From the NCBI GenBank assembly GCA_026414325.1, contig JAOAJF010000003.1, positions 1-36,035 on the forward strand: DNA of 36,035 bases. Direction: 5' to 3'. Both the position numbers and the translations under genes were made by a program. This document shows positions 23,473 to 31,076 of this stretch, in pieces. The stretch is from Microcaldota archaeon. Its GTDB lineage: Archaea > Micrarchaeota > Micrarchaeia > Anstonellales > Anstonellaceae. The notes beneath the pieces were generated by a model that saw nothing but the letters and a program-made list of their open reading frames with translations, ran no database searches and was not told where the DNA came from. Numbering within the stretch: the first letter of the stretch is position 1; each line of letters starts with the position of its first letter.

Positions 23473-24556
23473 TTTCTTCGCCCTCCTCAAAAATTTCTTT
23501 TAATTTCTTTTTTTCAGTTGTTTTTTTCCCTTTCTTTTTTAAGATAATTGTTTTTAGCTCAAATAAAAAGTTGTTGAGTGCATCCTGCACACTAAAGCCT
23601 TCTGCTTTTATAAATATGTCCTCTTTTGCTTTTATTTTTCCTTGAATTTCTTTTTTTGAGCCATCGTTCTTAAAATGTAAGGAAAAATGTTTTAAAGAAA
23701 AAATTTTTTTGAATTTTTTAGCAAAGTTTTGCACACTTGAAACAACCAGCTCTTTATATTCATTTTCAAGGTTTGAGACAAAAACTGGGATTTCCTCTTC
23801 TGAAAGTGCAATTTCTTTTATTATATCTTTTATTGTAATAATACCGATTGGGTTTTTGTTTTGGTTAACTACTATTAAATTTGTTGTTTTATTTTTAATC
23901 ATTTCTTTTGCAGCATCTTCTAATGTTTTTTCCTGGCCTATAGTATAAATTGTTGTTTTCATAAAGGATTTAACTTCTAAATTTCTAATATCGGTTTTTT
24001 TAGTACTAAGAAGAGGCTTTCTTTCTTTTTGAGCAATGTTTGCACTTAGAATATCAAACATTGAAATTATTCCAACAAGCTTTGAGCCATCTACAACTGC
24101 AAGCCTTCTAACCTTATGCTGCTTCATCAACGAATTTGCAAAGGAGACTTTTGCATCTTGCGCTACTGCAATAACTGGACTTACCATATAGTCCTTAACT
24201 TTTTTATTTTTTAGAATTTGTTCTTCTAATAAAAGCGAAAGTAAGGCCCACCTATCAATAGCACCAGCTATTTTATTTTTTTGTTCAACTAAAATAATTT
24301 TGTTTTTTCCTGAATAGAATTTTTTTGCTATTGTGCTAAGAGAGCTATCGGCAGAAACTATTGGTACTTTCTTTGCTAAGTTTTTTGCTTTTGTATCTAA
24401 GGATACTTTTTTATACGAAAAATCTTTTTCTTCTATTATTCCTAATAGTTTTTTTTGAGAGTAAACCAAAACAGGCAAGCCGGTTTCTTTTATTTTTGAA
24501 AGTGCTTTTGAGACTGGCTCAGAACCATCTATTTCTTCTAATGAGATTAGCTGCAT
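23465..24556 (-). CDS. Four-CBS-domain protein with HPF-like C-terminus
   Basis: Four CBS motifs in two Bateman pairs: about residues 1-50 (degenerate), 65-110, 118-175 (VVDGSKLVGIISMFDIL) and 195-250 (VNQNKNPIGIITIKDII). CBS pairs bind AMP/ATP or SAM and act as energy sensors. The C-terminal 260-340 resembles the hibernation-promoting factor/S30AE ribosome-binding domain (SLHFKNDGSKKEIQGKIKAK..FIKAEG..DALNNFLFEL). Together this suggests a nucleotide-sensing protein acting on ribosomes, a hypothesis only. The tail is Lys/Glu-rich. The start ATG 24556 has GGGTGAGC upstream; it follows argS by 13 nt, so it is in an operon with a tRNA synthetase, consistent with a translation role. Confidence 0.75.
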   Translation of the reverse strand: MQLISLEEIDGSEPVSKALSKIKETGLPVLVYSQKKLLGIIEEKDFSYKKVSLDTKAKNLAKKVPIVSADSSLSTIAKKFYSGKNKIILVEQKNKIAGAIDRWALLSLLLEEQILKNKKVKDYMVSPVIAVAQDAKVSFANSLMKQHKVRRLAVVDGSKLVGIISMFDILSANIAQKERKPLLSTKKTDIRNLEVKSFMKTTIYTIGQEKTLEDAAKEMIKNKTTNLIVVNQNKNPIGIITIKDIIKEIALSEEEIPVFVSNLENEYKELVVSSVQNFAKKFKKIFSLKHFSLHFKNDGSKKEIQGKIKAKEDIFIKAEGFSVQDALNNFLFELKTIILKKKGKKTTEKKKLKEIFEEGEENV

Positions 24557-24569
24557 TAGCTCACCCTTT

Positions 24570-26387
24570 TTACATCTCCTCTACAACAACAAAACCTATA
24601 ATATTAAAAATGCTTTCTATTAGTTTGCAATAAAAATCAACAATATAAAGGCGCATTTGCATTGTTTTTGTGTCAGATTGCAAAACTGGGCAATTATCAT
24701 AAAATCTGTTGAATTTTTCAGCCAATTCTAAAGAATATGAACAAAGAGGGTGAATCTCAAAATTTTTTATACAATGTTCTAATATTTCTTCAAAAAAAGC
24801 AGCCTGAGCTAAAAATTCTTTTTCAAAATTATTAAATTCATAATCTGAAAAAAGTTTTGGTTTTAATTCTGCCTTTTTTAATATGTTTTTTGCTCTAACA
24901 AAAGAATAAAGTAAGTATGGACCAGAATCACCATTTAAAGATAGAGCTCTGGAAAAATCAAAAATTATTTTTTGATTTGGAGAAGTTTTTAAAAACCAAA
25001 ATTTTATTGCATTTATTGCTACTGCTTTAGCTACTTCTTCTCTTTTTTCTATAGAAAGCTCTTTTTTTATATTAGAGAGTGCAACTTTAATGCATTCATC
25101 TAATAACTCATCTGCACTATAGCCTAATTGGCCATTTTGAGCAATCCAGCTGCCTTCTCTTCCTGAAAATTTTTTATCAGCTAATGTAACATGCTCATAA
25201 GATAGATGAATATAATTTTTTGCTTGTTTTTTATAACCCATTTCTGAGAGGCAGAAGCGAATAATTTTTTGTAAATAGGTCTGCTCAGTTCCAATCACAT
25301 TCACTACAATAGCTGCAGCTGGAAATTTCATTTTTTTTCCTGAGCTACAAGTCATAAATACTATCTCTTTGTTTGGCTGGCAGTCAAATTCTTTGTAAAA
25401 AAATTTGTCTTCTAAAAGGCCAAATTTCCAGAGCTGAAAAGCAATATCCTTTGCAATATAAGTAGCAGTCCCATCACTTCTTATTACAACTTTTTGAGGT
25501 TGGGTTAAATTAGCAAAATCTTTTTCCGAACTTAGGTCTATAACCCAACAATTAGCGTTTTGCCCAGTGGGTTGAAATTTCAAAATTGAAGAAGACTTTA
25601 TTTTTTCAACTCCGTCTTTAAATATTGAACTAATTATATCTGATTCAAAAACTATTAGATTATGAAAAATATTAAAATTGTAAGCTGTTTTATATTGCTC
25701 TTTTAGTACTTTATAAACAAATTCTTTTACTTGAGAACTTGTTGGCTGAATTCCTTGCTCCATTTGTTTTAGAATTTGTCTTACTTGCTCTTCTACTTCT
25801 TTTTCTTGAAATTTTTTTGCTACCTGAACATATTGTATGCCTACAAAATGATCAAATTTGTTTTTATATGCTTTAAAATCAGCTGCTAAGTTTTTAAACC
25901 CCCAAAAAGATTGAGCAATTTGTAAACCAAGATCGTCTATATAATCAAGCTTTAGTACATTAAAACCATAAAACGAATATAAATTAGCAATTGAGTCACC
26001 TAAAAGCGCATTTCTTAAATGGCCAACATGCCAGGGTTTGTTTGGATTTACTGAAGGATATTCTACCATAATTGTTTTTTTCTTTTTTGAAAATTTCCAG
26101 CCCTTTTTTAATAAACTTGTAAAAAAATTTTTGTTAAAATAAAAATTTAAATAAGGCCCTTCTGCTTTTATATCTAGCTCTTTTATTTTTCCTTTAAGCT
26201 GAGCCTCTAGCTCTTTGGCTATTTGTGCTGGCTGAGTTTTTCTTTCCTTTGCTAATAAAAATGAAATAGTGGAACATAGATCAGCTTGTCCTCCTTTTGG
26301 CTTAGAAATAGATAAATATATCTCATCTACTTTTTTAGAAGTTAGTTTGCTTAGATAAAGCGCTATTTTTCTTTTAATTTTTTTCAT
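24570..26387 (-). CDS. argS: Arginyl-tRNA synthetase
   Basis: Class I synthetase that charges tRNA-Arg; the window also carries tRNA-Arg(TCT). From ATG 26387 the protein has 605 residues. The N-terminal additional domain (about 1-105) that recognises the tRNA D loop is present, followed by the HIGH motif as HVGH at about 120-123 (PNKPWHVGHLRNAL), LKLDYIDDLGLQIA, and the KMSKS counterpart as KFSGREG, which is common in ArgS. The C-terminal helical anticodon-binding domain has the usual SLNGDSGPYLLYSFVRAKNIL. The in-frame TTG at 26408 is further upstream, but ATG 26387 is preferred. The start overlaps the end of the Lrp-type regulator by 14 nt, linking it to that operon. Confidence 0.94.
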   Translation of the reverse strand: MKKIKRKIALYLSKLTSKKVDEIYLSISKPKGGQADLCSTISFLLAKERKTQPAQIAKELEAQLKGKIKELDIKAEGPYLNFYFNKNFFTSLLKKGWKFSKKKKTIMVEYPSVNPNKPWHVGHLRNALLGDSIANLYSFYGFNVLKLDYIDDLGLQIAQSFWGFKNLAADFKAYKNKFDHFVGIQYVQVAKKFQEKEVEEQVRQILKQMEQGIQPTSSQVKEFVYKVLKEQYKTAYNFNIFHNLIVFESDIISSIFKDGVEKIKSSSILKFQPTGQNANCWVIDLSSEKDFANLTQPQKVVIRSDGTATYIAKDIAFQLWKFGLLEDKFFYKEFDCQPNKEIVFMTCSSGKKMKFPAAAIVVNVIGTEQTYLQKIIRFCLSEMGYKKQAKNYIHLSYEHVTLADKKFSGREGSWIAQNGQLGYSADELLDECIKVALSNIKKELSIEKREEVAKAVAINAIKFWFLKTSPNQKIIFDFSRALSLNGDSGPYLLYSFVRAKNILKKAELKPKLFSDYEFNNFEKEFLAQAAFFEEILEHCIKNFEIHPLCSYSLELAEKFNRFYDNCPVLQSDTKTMQMRLYIVDFYCKLIESIFNIIGFVVVEEM

Positions 26388-27378
26388 CAATATAAAATGT
26401 GTAGGCAATTATTTTATATATTTTTATCCAATCTTGTTTTACTATTTCGTTTCTAAATTTTGAATAAACTTCACTTAGTATCTTTCTAAGTTCTACAATA
26501 TTTTTTACCCTAGCATCATAGGTTAGATCATATTCTCCAAATGTAAGAAGACAGCGATAAATTTGAGGATGAGAAAACAAATAATCTAAAAATTGATTTC
26601 TCTTAGAAGGGGAGATATTTCTTAATTTTACAAGTACTCTAAAATACTCCAGATTTTCAATATTTGGATTGAGTTTTGCAATATAGCCTTTTATTACTTT
26701 TTCTCTTTCTAATCTTTTTAGTGTTGTTGCAACTTTAGAAGGAGAGAGACCAGTTTTTTGACTTAATTCTTTTATAGAAAGCTCTGCATTGTTTGCTATT
26801 GCTGCTAAAAGTTTTTCTTCTTCTTTGTTTAGCTCTATAGTCTCCTCTAATTCATCAATTATTAAAATTCTTTGGCTTACCTTAAAGTGTTTGAGTTTCT
26901 GTTCTTTTTCTAATTCTAAAAAAAGTTTTCTATCAAATAATTCTGAACGAAGATAGATTAAAATAACTTCATCTATTATAAGGTTCTCTAAAATTTGCCT
27001 GATTAGTAAAATATTTTGAGCTGCATTATACATGTTTTTTTCTAAGAGAGTAACATGAAAATTGTATACCCCTTCACATTCTAAAATATCAGCAACAGAA
27101 GGAATTTTTTTTATTTTTTCTATAATTTGCTCATATTCCTCCTCTGTTTGGTCTTTCAGCCTATAATAAATAGAATAGGCATTAAAACCCAATCGCCTAT
27201 AGTCTACTAAAGTTAAAAACTTGTAAAAAAAATTATTTTTAATTAAATTATTATAATGGTACTTTACTCTTGCTGGAGAGGTGTTTAAAAACTTAGCGAT
27301 TTTAGTTAATTTCATCCTACAATTTAAAGATAAAAAATAAATCAGATATTTATCGATTTTTGATAGCTCTTGGCCCAT
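26374..27378 (-). CDS. Tandem Lrp/AsnC-type transcriptional regulator
   Basis: Two complete Lrp/AsnC units fused in one chain of 334 residues (ATG 27378; an in-frame TTG at 27393 is less likely). Unit 1: winged helix at about 10-55 (KLTKIAKFLNTSPARVKYHYNNL) and a RAM-like ligand domain to about 165. Unit 2: winged helix at about 185-235 (LSIKELSQKTGLSPSKVATTLKRLERE) and a second RAM domain ending at the C-terminus (about 245-330). Fused pairs occur in archaea; each protein could act like an internal dimer. It heads a minus-strand operon with argS, the CBS/HPF fusion and a pilin-like gene, so it may be autoregulated and couple amino acid status to translation, an inference from context. Confidence 0.85.
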   Translation of the reverse strand: MGQELSKIDKYLIYFLSLNCRMKLTKIAKFLNTSPARVKYHYNNLIKNNFFYKFLTLVDYRRLGFNAYSIYYRLKDQTEEEYEQIIEKIKKIPSVADILECEGVYNFHVTLLEKNMYNAAQNILLIRQILENLIIDEVILIYLRSELFDRKLFLELEKEQKLKHFKVSQRILIIDELEETIELNKEEEKLLAAIANNAELSIKELSQKTGLSPSKVATTLKRLEREKVIKGYIAKLNPNIENLEYFRVLVKLRNISPSKRNQFLDYLFSHPQIYRCLLTFGEYDLTYDARVKNIVELRKILSEVYSKFRNEIVKQDWIKIYKIIAYTFYIDEKN

Positions 27379-27514
27379 ATAAAAACTACGCAAAAAAAAT
27401 TTTTAATTTTACCTCCTTGAAGCAGAAGAAGAAATTAAAGATATTTTATAAAAATTTTAAAAAAATTAAAAAAAAGCCTATTTTTTTAAAAAAAATAAAA
27501 AATATTATGGAGGA

Positions 27515-27524
27515 ATATTTAAAT
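27515..27524 (+). promoter_or_regulatory. TATA box of the tiny ORF pair
   Basis: ATATTTAAAT (with GGAGGA just before it) lies about 60 nt upstream of ATG 27578, giving a predicted leader of about 30 nt that carries a strong Shine-Dalgarno sequence. This contrasts with most first genes here, which look leaderless. Confidence 0.45.
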
Positions 27525-27562
27525 TAGCCAAGATAGTAGAAAGTATGGATAAATAAGCGGTA

Positions 27563-27574
27563 GGAGGAGGTGAG
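27563..27574 (+). promoter_or_regulatory. Strong Shine-Dalgarno sequence of the tiny ORF pair
   Basis: GGAGGAGGTGAG sits 3-4 nt before ATG 27578. It is the longest match to the archaeal 16S 3' end I see in the window and strongly supports translation of the small ORF. Confidence 0.55.
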
Positions 27575-27577
27575 AAT

Positions 27578-27706
27578 ATGAAATGGATTGAAAAAAAACT
27601 CAAATCCTCTAAAATAAGGCCGCTTAGAGTGTTAGGAGAAATAATTTTTGGCACAGCTGGAGAAGTTTGGGAAGACAAAAAATTGTTTGAAGAGGTGTAT
27701 AGATGA
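27578..27706 (+). CDS. Tiny ORF 1 (42 residues), unknown
   Basis: A 42-residue product: a basic amphipathic start (WIEKKLKSSKIRPLRV) followed by LGEIIFGTAGEVWED and an acidic-aromatic end. It has a TATA box, a leader and the best Shine-Dalgarno sequence in the window, so expression is likely despite its size. The stop codon TGA overlaps the ATG of the next ORF (ATGA), a classic coupling arrangement. The short amphipathic/acidic design recalls small antitoxin-like or regulatory peptides, but there is no family match I can name and no recognisable partner apart from the neighbouring mini-ORF. Confidence 0.5.
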   Translation: MKWIEKKLKSSKIRPLRVLGEIIFGTAGEVWEDKKLFEEVYR

Positions 27707-27795
27707 CAGAAATAAAAAAATCTATAGTTTTGGAAAAATTAAACCATATATTGGCTAAAGCATCTAAAACAAATTTGAAGGATTTAGAATACTAA
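27703..27795 (+). CDS. Tiny ORF 2 (30 residues), coupled to ORF 1
   Basis: A 30-residue frame beginning in the ATGA that ends ORF 1. It is a charged peptide with a possible short amphipathic helix (LEKLNHILAKAS). It has no Shine-Dalgarno sequence of its own, so translation would depend on termination of ORF 1. Alternatively the two frames are one small gene split by a +1/-1 change, giving a 72-residue product. No function can be assigned. Confidence 0.35.
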   Translation: MTEIKKSIVLEKLNHILAKASKTNLKDLEY

Positions 27796-27820
27796 AAAAT
27801 TTTTTAGATTTTTTAAGTTG

Positions 27821-29035
27821 TTAGCTTAGCTTTCTTATTCTAATTTGTTGTAAATGTTGCATCTGATCTGTCTGAATTACTTCTAATTTTATTCCATTGA
27901 TAATAATTCTATCTCCTCTTAGTGGAGGGCGTTTAAAATAGTAATGAAATAAAGCTGAAACTGAACCCAAAGAATCTGCCTGAGCTATTGTAACACCAAA
28001 CTCTTTTTCAATATCATGAAGTGCGGTTTGGCCATTAACAACTAATTCTCCACTATATTCTTGGGTGGGGGCAGAAGAAGGAGCTTCCTCTATTTCGCCA
28101 ACAATCTCTTCTACTAAATCTTCCATAGTCACTATTCCCTCAAAAGTTGAGTTTGGGCCTAAAACAACAGCCAGATATGTTTTTTGTTTTTGCATTATTT
28201 TAAAAACATCAAAAGCAATGCTCTCTGTTGAAACAAAAAATGGAGGCTTTAGCAAATCTTTAATCTCTTTATTTGGGTTTTGATCTAGTAAATCTTTAAT
28301 ATTTAATATTCCTACAACCTTATTTTCTTTATCTAATACTGGATAGCGGACTTTTTTGTGTTTTGCTGCAAATTTTAAAGCCTCTTTTACAGTAAAGTTT
28401 TCTCTTACAAATTTCACTTCAGAAAAAGGCACCATAATTTCTTTTATCAAAGTATCATTAAAATCCAAAACTCGCTCGAAAAATTTTTTTTCTTCTGCTG
28501 AAATAGCTTTGTCTTCTACACCTATATCTAAAATTGTGCGTAATTCTGCTTCTGAAAAATAAGCCCTTCTTTTGTCTTTTCTAAACAAGAAATTTACAAG
28601 CTTTTCTAAGAAAATGGTTAGCGGTAAAAGCAATTTATATAAAACAAAAAGTGGAACTGCTCCAAAGAGTGCTATCTTTTCATTATAAAAAATTGCAAGA
28701 TTTTTTGGAATTATCTCTCCGAATAAAATAATTATTATTGTTGCTAATGTTGCTATTGGTGCAAGAGCCCACTCTCCAAAATACTTTACTGCTAAAAAGG
28801 TTGAAAGAACTGTAAAAGAGATATTTAAGATATTGTTTGCAATTAGAATGCAGAGAATAACTTTGTCGATATTGTTTTTTAAAAAAGAGAGACAGTTTGC
28901 TCTTTTAGAAGAGGGGTTGGTTTTTAGAATATGCCTAACTCTTATTCTGCTTAAACTAAGGAGAGCACTTTCGCTAGCTGAAAAAAATGCAGATAAAATT
29001 ATCAATGAAAATAAAAGAGTTAGTTCTAAAAACAT
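27821..29035 (-). CDS. CorC/CNNM-type membrane protein (DUF21 plus CBS pair)
   Basis: 404 residues with the standard architecture: a DUF21 membrane domain (about 1-155, four spans, with SAFFSASESALLSLS at the start), a CBS pair (about 190-310, ILNIKDLLDQNPNKEIKDL and VTMEDLVEEIVGEI), and a CorC/HlyC C-terminal domain (about 325-400, with VNGQTALHDIEKEFG). Members are Mg2+ or other cation exporters/sensors, historically called hemolysins; toxin function is unlikely. A TATA-like box at 29058-29070 supports ATG 29035 as a leaderless start. It stands between the tiny ORF pair and tRNA-Pro. Confidence 0.9.
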   Translation of the reverse strand: MFLELTLLFSLIILSAFFSASESALLSLSRIRVRHILKTNPSSKRANCLSFLKNNIDKVILCILIANNILNISFTVLSTFLAVKYFGEWALAPIATLATIIIILFGEIIPKNLAIFYNEKIALFGAVPLFVLYKLLLPLTIFLEKLVNFLFRKDKRRAYFSEAELRTILDIGVEDKAISAEEKKFFERVLDFNDTLIKEIMVPFSEVKFVRENFTVKEALKFAAKHKKVRYPVLDKENKVVGILNIKDLLDQNPNKEIKDLLKPPFFVSTESIAFDVFKIMQKQKTYLAVVLGPNSTFEGIVTMEDLVEEIVGEIEEAPSSAPTQEYSGELVVNGQTALHDIEKEFGVTIAQADSLGSVSALFHYYFKRPPLRGDRIIINGIKLEVIQTDQMQHLQQIRIRKLS

Positions 29036-29057
29036 AACAATTTAATTATGAAATGTA

Positions 29058-29070
29058 ATTATTAAATTTA
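29058..29070 (-). promoter_or_regulatory. TATA box of the CorC-like gene
   Basis: On the minus strand this is TAAATTTAATAAT, centred about 29 nt before ATG 29035. It is separate from the tRNA-Pro TATA at 29096-29106. Confidence 0.4.
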
Positions 29071-29095
29071 TTCGCTATTGTTTGTGTGTTTGAGT

Positions 29096-29106
29096 TATTT
29101 AAATTT
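29096..29106 (+). promoter_or_regulatory. TATA box of tRNA-Pro
   Basis: TATTTAAATTT is centred about 21-22 nt before the mature 5' end of tRNA-Pro, slightly close but within range if the primary transcript begins a few bases upstream. Confidence 0.4.
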
Positions 29107-29121
29107 TATTAGTATTTAAAA

Positions 29122-29194
29122 GGGGCTGTGGGCTAATCTGGTATGCTGCAGCGTTCGGGACGCTGTGATCTGAGTTCAAATCTCAGCAGCCCCA
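29122..29194 (+). tRNA. tRNA-Pro (CGG)
   Basis: Acceptor GGGGCTG/CAGCCCC with discriminator A at 29194, anticodon stem CAGCG/CGCTG around loop TTCGGGA (anticodon CGG), and T stem with TTCAAAT loop. No intron and no encoded CCA. The D stem is imperfect (G-U pair and a mismatch), as in several archaeal tRNA-Pro. It ends one base before the convergent stop codon of the Spt5-like gene. Confidence 0.93.
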
Positions 29195-29195
29195 T

Positions 29196-29654
29196 TTATT
29201 CTGCTTCAGATGCTTTTTGTCTAAGCTTTATTGTATTTGCCTTAATTGTTACTGGGATTGGAACTGCTACATCTATAAGTTCTACTACCAATTCGTCTTT
29301 CTTATCATCTATTCTTAAAACTTTTGCTCTCTCGCCCTTAAATGGCCCAGCAGTGAGTTCAACAATATCTCCTTTTGAAATTTTTTCTGATATTTGTTTA
29401 ATTTTTGATGAAAGCAGTGGCTCGATATCCTTAAGCTCTATTTCTTTAGATAAAACTCCTTTAATATGATGGATTTTGTTTGCTGCAGCCCTTGCTGCCA
29501 TCTCGTTTTCTGCTTCAACAAACATATAGCCTTTCATATCTTCTATATGAATAATAGAATAAACTGCCAAATTCTCTGCTTTTATTTTTTTTACTAACAT
29601 TTCCATTACTATTTTTTCTTGCCCAGAAACTACACGATAGCTATAGATTGGCAT
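29196..29654 (-). CDS. spt5: Transcription elongation factor Spt5 (NusG-like)
   Basis: The archaeal Spt5 binds the RNA polymerase clamp with its NGN domain and can link RNA polymerase to the ribosome. NGN domain: about residues 1-85 (YSYRVVSGQEKIVMEMLVKK, YMFVEAENEMAARAAANKI); KOW domain: about 92-145 (SKGDIVELTAGPFKGERAKVLRID). 152 residues is the usual archaeal size. AGGAGTGAT precedes ATG 29654. It follows secE by 10 nt in the ftsZ-secE-spt5 operon. Confidence 0.95.
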   Translation of the reverse strand: MPIYSYRVVSGQEKIVMEMLVKKIKAENLAVYSIIHIEDMKGYMFVEAENEMAARAAANKIHHIKGVLSKEIELKDIEPLLSSKIKQISEKISKGDIVELTAGPFKGERAKVLRIDDKKDELVVELIDVAVPIPVTIKANTIKLRQKASEAE

Positions 29655-29664
29655 AAAATCACTC

Positions 29665-29877
29665 CTAAATTAAGTCCAATAAAGAGAATAAAAATGAAAC
29701 TATTAAACCAAATAAACCTAAAAGAAAAATTCCCCCTACTGAAAGCTTAAGCAAAAAATTGAAATCTTTAGTAGATGGTTTGGTGGAAACTTTTATAACC
29801 CTAATAACTTTTTTTAATTCCTGGTCTATAAAATTTTTAAATTCTTCTAGTTTTGAAAGCCCAAAATTTGAAAGCAT
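29665..29877 (-). CDS. secE: Preprotein translocase subunit SecE
   Basis: 70 residues from ATG 29877: a soluble amphipathic helix, the charged cleft segment and one C-terminal membrane span (about 44-68), the archaeal SecE/Sec61-gamma plan. A GGGTGAG Shine-Dalgarno sequence overlapping the ftsZ stop codon sits before this ATG, so the upstream in-frame TTG is rejected. Position between ftsZ and spt5 is a well known archaeal arrangement and supports the call. SecY and SecBeta are not in the window. Confidence 0.9.
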   Translation of the reverse strand: MLSNFGLSKLEEFKNFIDQELKKVIRVIKVSTKPSTKDFNFLLKLSVGGIFLLGLFGLIVSFLFSLLDLI

Positions 29878-29881
29878 TTGC

Positions 29882-30985
29882 TCACCCAATAAGGTCTAAA
29901 TCCATCTCTTCAAAACTAAACTGTTGTTTTTCAAAATAACTTAGGTCATATTTTGGAAATTTTGCTCCAGCAATAACTACCAATACTCGTATTTTACTTT
30001 TTTTCGAGTTTTGCTCTATTCTTGCACCCCAAATAATATGAGCATTTTTGTCTATTCGTTTTGAGATTGTGTCTACTATTAACTCTGCTTCTTTTAAGGA
30101 CATGTCCTCTCCACCACTTACATTTATCAAAGCTCTTTGAGCTTGAGAAATATCCACATCTAAAAGTGGAGAGTTTAAAGCCATCTCTGCAGCTAAAACT
30201 GCTCTTTCTTCTGGCTTTGCTTCTAGACTAGACTCACCTACTCCAACAACTGCACAACCTGCACCTGAAAGCACTGTTCTTAAATCAGCAAAATCTAGAT
30301 TTACCAGCCCAGCTTTTGTTATTAATTCAGTTATTGATTTTACTGCTGAGGTTAAGACCTCATCACAAACTTTGAAGGCTGTGTTAAGAGGAAGATTTGG
30401 AGCTACAGTTAAAAGCTTATCGTTTGGAATAACAATTACTGTGTCTGCTTGTCTTTTTAATTTTTCTAAACCTTCTAAAGCATTTTGCAATCTTATTTTT
30501 CCTTCTGAAGCAAAGGGGAGAGTTACAACTGCTACTGTAAGTGCTCCTACTTGTTTTGCTGTTTCTGCTATTATGTGTGCTGAGCCTGTTCCAGTACCTC
30601 CACCTAAACCACAGGTAATAAAAACCATGTTTGCTCCTTCTAAAGCTTTTTTTATTTCTGGCTGAGATTCTTTAGCAGCATTCTCTCCCAAAAGTGGGTT
30701 GGAGCCTGCTCCCATTCCTTTTGTAGTCATTTTTCCTAGAAGAATTTTTTTATCTGCTTTCATTTTTATTAAGTGTCTTACATCAGTATTCATGGCTATT
30801 AAAGTTGCTCCCTCTATCCCAACCTCAGCCATTCTAGTAAGAGTATTGCAACCAGAGCCTCCTGTGCCAACTACTAAAATTTTTGGTTTTGTTTGTTCTA
30901 AAAATGCTAAAAGCTCCTCGTCAGCTTCAGTATAATCTTCTTTCTTTTTTGCAATTTGCTCTGCTATTTTTTCATCCAAGTCCAT
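29882..30985 (-). CDS. ftsZ: Cell division protein FtsZ
   Basis: Tubulin-like GTPase that forms the division ring. From ATG 30985 it has 367 residues with GTGGSGCNT at about 40-48, NTDVRHL at 66-72, the signature GGGTGTGSA at about 128-136, and the T7-side SEGKIRLQNAL. It ends in a short Asp-rich tail typical of archaeal FtsZ. The frame stays open to 31060, but the extra residues are read from promoter sequence; two TATA elements (31008-31035) lie about 27 and 41 nt upstream of ATG 30985. The operon continues to secE and spt5. Whether this is FtsZ1 or FtsZ2 cannot be told with confidence from the sequence alone. Confidence 0.95.
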   Translation of the reverse strand: MDLDEKIAEQIAKKKEDYTEADEELLAFLEQTKPKILVVGTGGSGCNTLTRMAEVGIEGATLIAMNTDVRHLIKMKADKKILLGKMTTKGMGAGSNPLLGENAAKESQPEIKKALEGANMVFITCGLGGGTGTGSAHIIAETAKQVGALTVAVVTLPFASEGKIRLQNALEGLEKLKRQADTVIVIPNDKLLTVAPNLPLNTAFKVCDEVLTSAVKSITELITKAGLVNLDFADLRTVLSGAGCAVVGVGESSLEAKPEERAVLAAEMALNSPLLDVDISQAQRALINVSGGEDMSLKEAELIVDTISKRIDKNAHIIWGARIEQNSKKSKIRVLVVIAGAKFPKYDLSYFEKQQFSFEEMDLDLIG

Positions 30986-31007
30986 AAAACCACTTGAAAA
31001 ATACAAT

Positions 31008-31035
31008 ATATAAAATTTGTTATATAAAATTTGTT
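31008..31035 (-). repeat. Tandem 14-bp TATA-containing repeat before ftsZ
   Basis: Two exact copies of ATATAAAATTTGTT follow each other (31008-31021 and 31022-31035). Each contains a TATA-like element on the ftsZ strand. The proximal copy is spaced about 27 nt from ATG 30985, so the distal copy may be an alternative or regulatory copy. Confidence 0.55.
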
Positions 31036-31043
31036 TACCAATA

Positions 31044-31052
31044 TTTATAAAA
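31044..31052 (+). promoter_or_regulatory. TATA box of the AmrS-like gene
   Basis: TTTATAAAA is centred about 29 nt upstream of ATG 31077; no Shine-Dalgarno sequence precedes that ATG. It supports rejecting the in-frame TTG at 31065. Confidence 0.45.
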
Positions 31053-31076
31053 ATATCCAAATAATTGCTTAAATAT

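Noticed and set aside
23473-23490. TTG 23490 as pilin start
   Set aside because: A strong GAGGAGGG Shine-Dalgarno sequence lies between it and ATG 23472, and the class III leader is correct only from the ATG.
27430-27505. A/T homopolymer region as an origin or integration site
   Set aside because: It is only low-complexity AT sequence; no direct repeats, origin boxes or tRNA-derived attachment site are seen.
29143-29469. Plus-strand open frame across tRNA-Pro and Spt5
   Set aside because: It is a shadow of the well supported tRNA-Pro and the minus-strand spt5 gene, without promoter or ribosome-binding site.
30986-31060. Longer FtsZ N-terminus from an upstream in-frame start
   Set aside because: These codons are read from the TATA-repeat promoter and would add an unrelated hydrophobic segment; ATG 30985 fits both the promoter and the FtsZ N-terminus.
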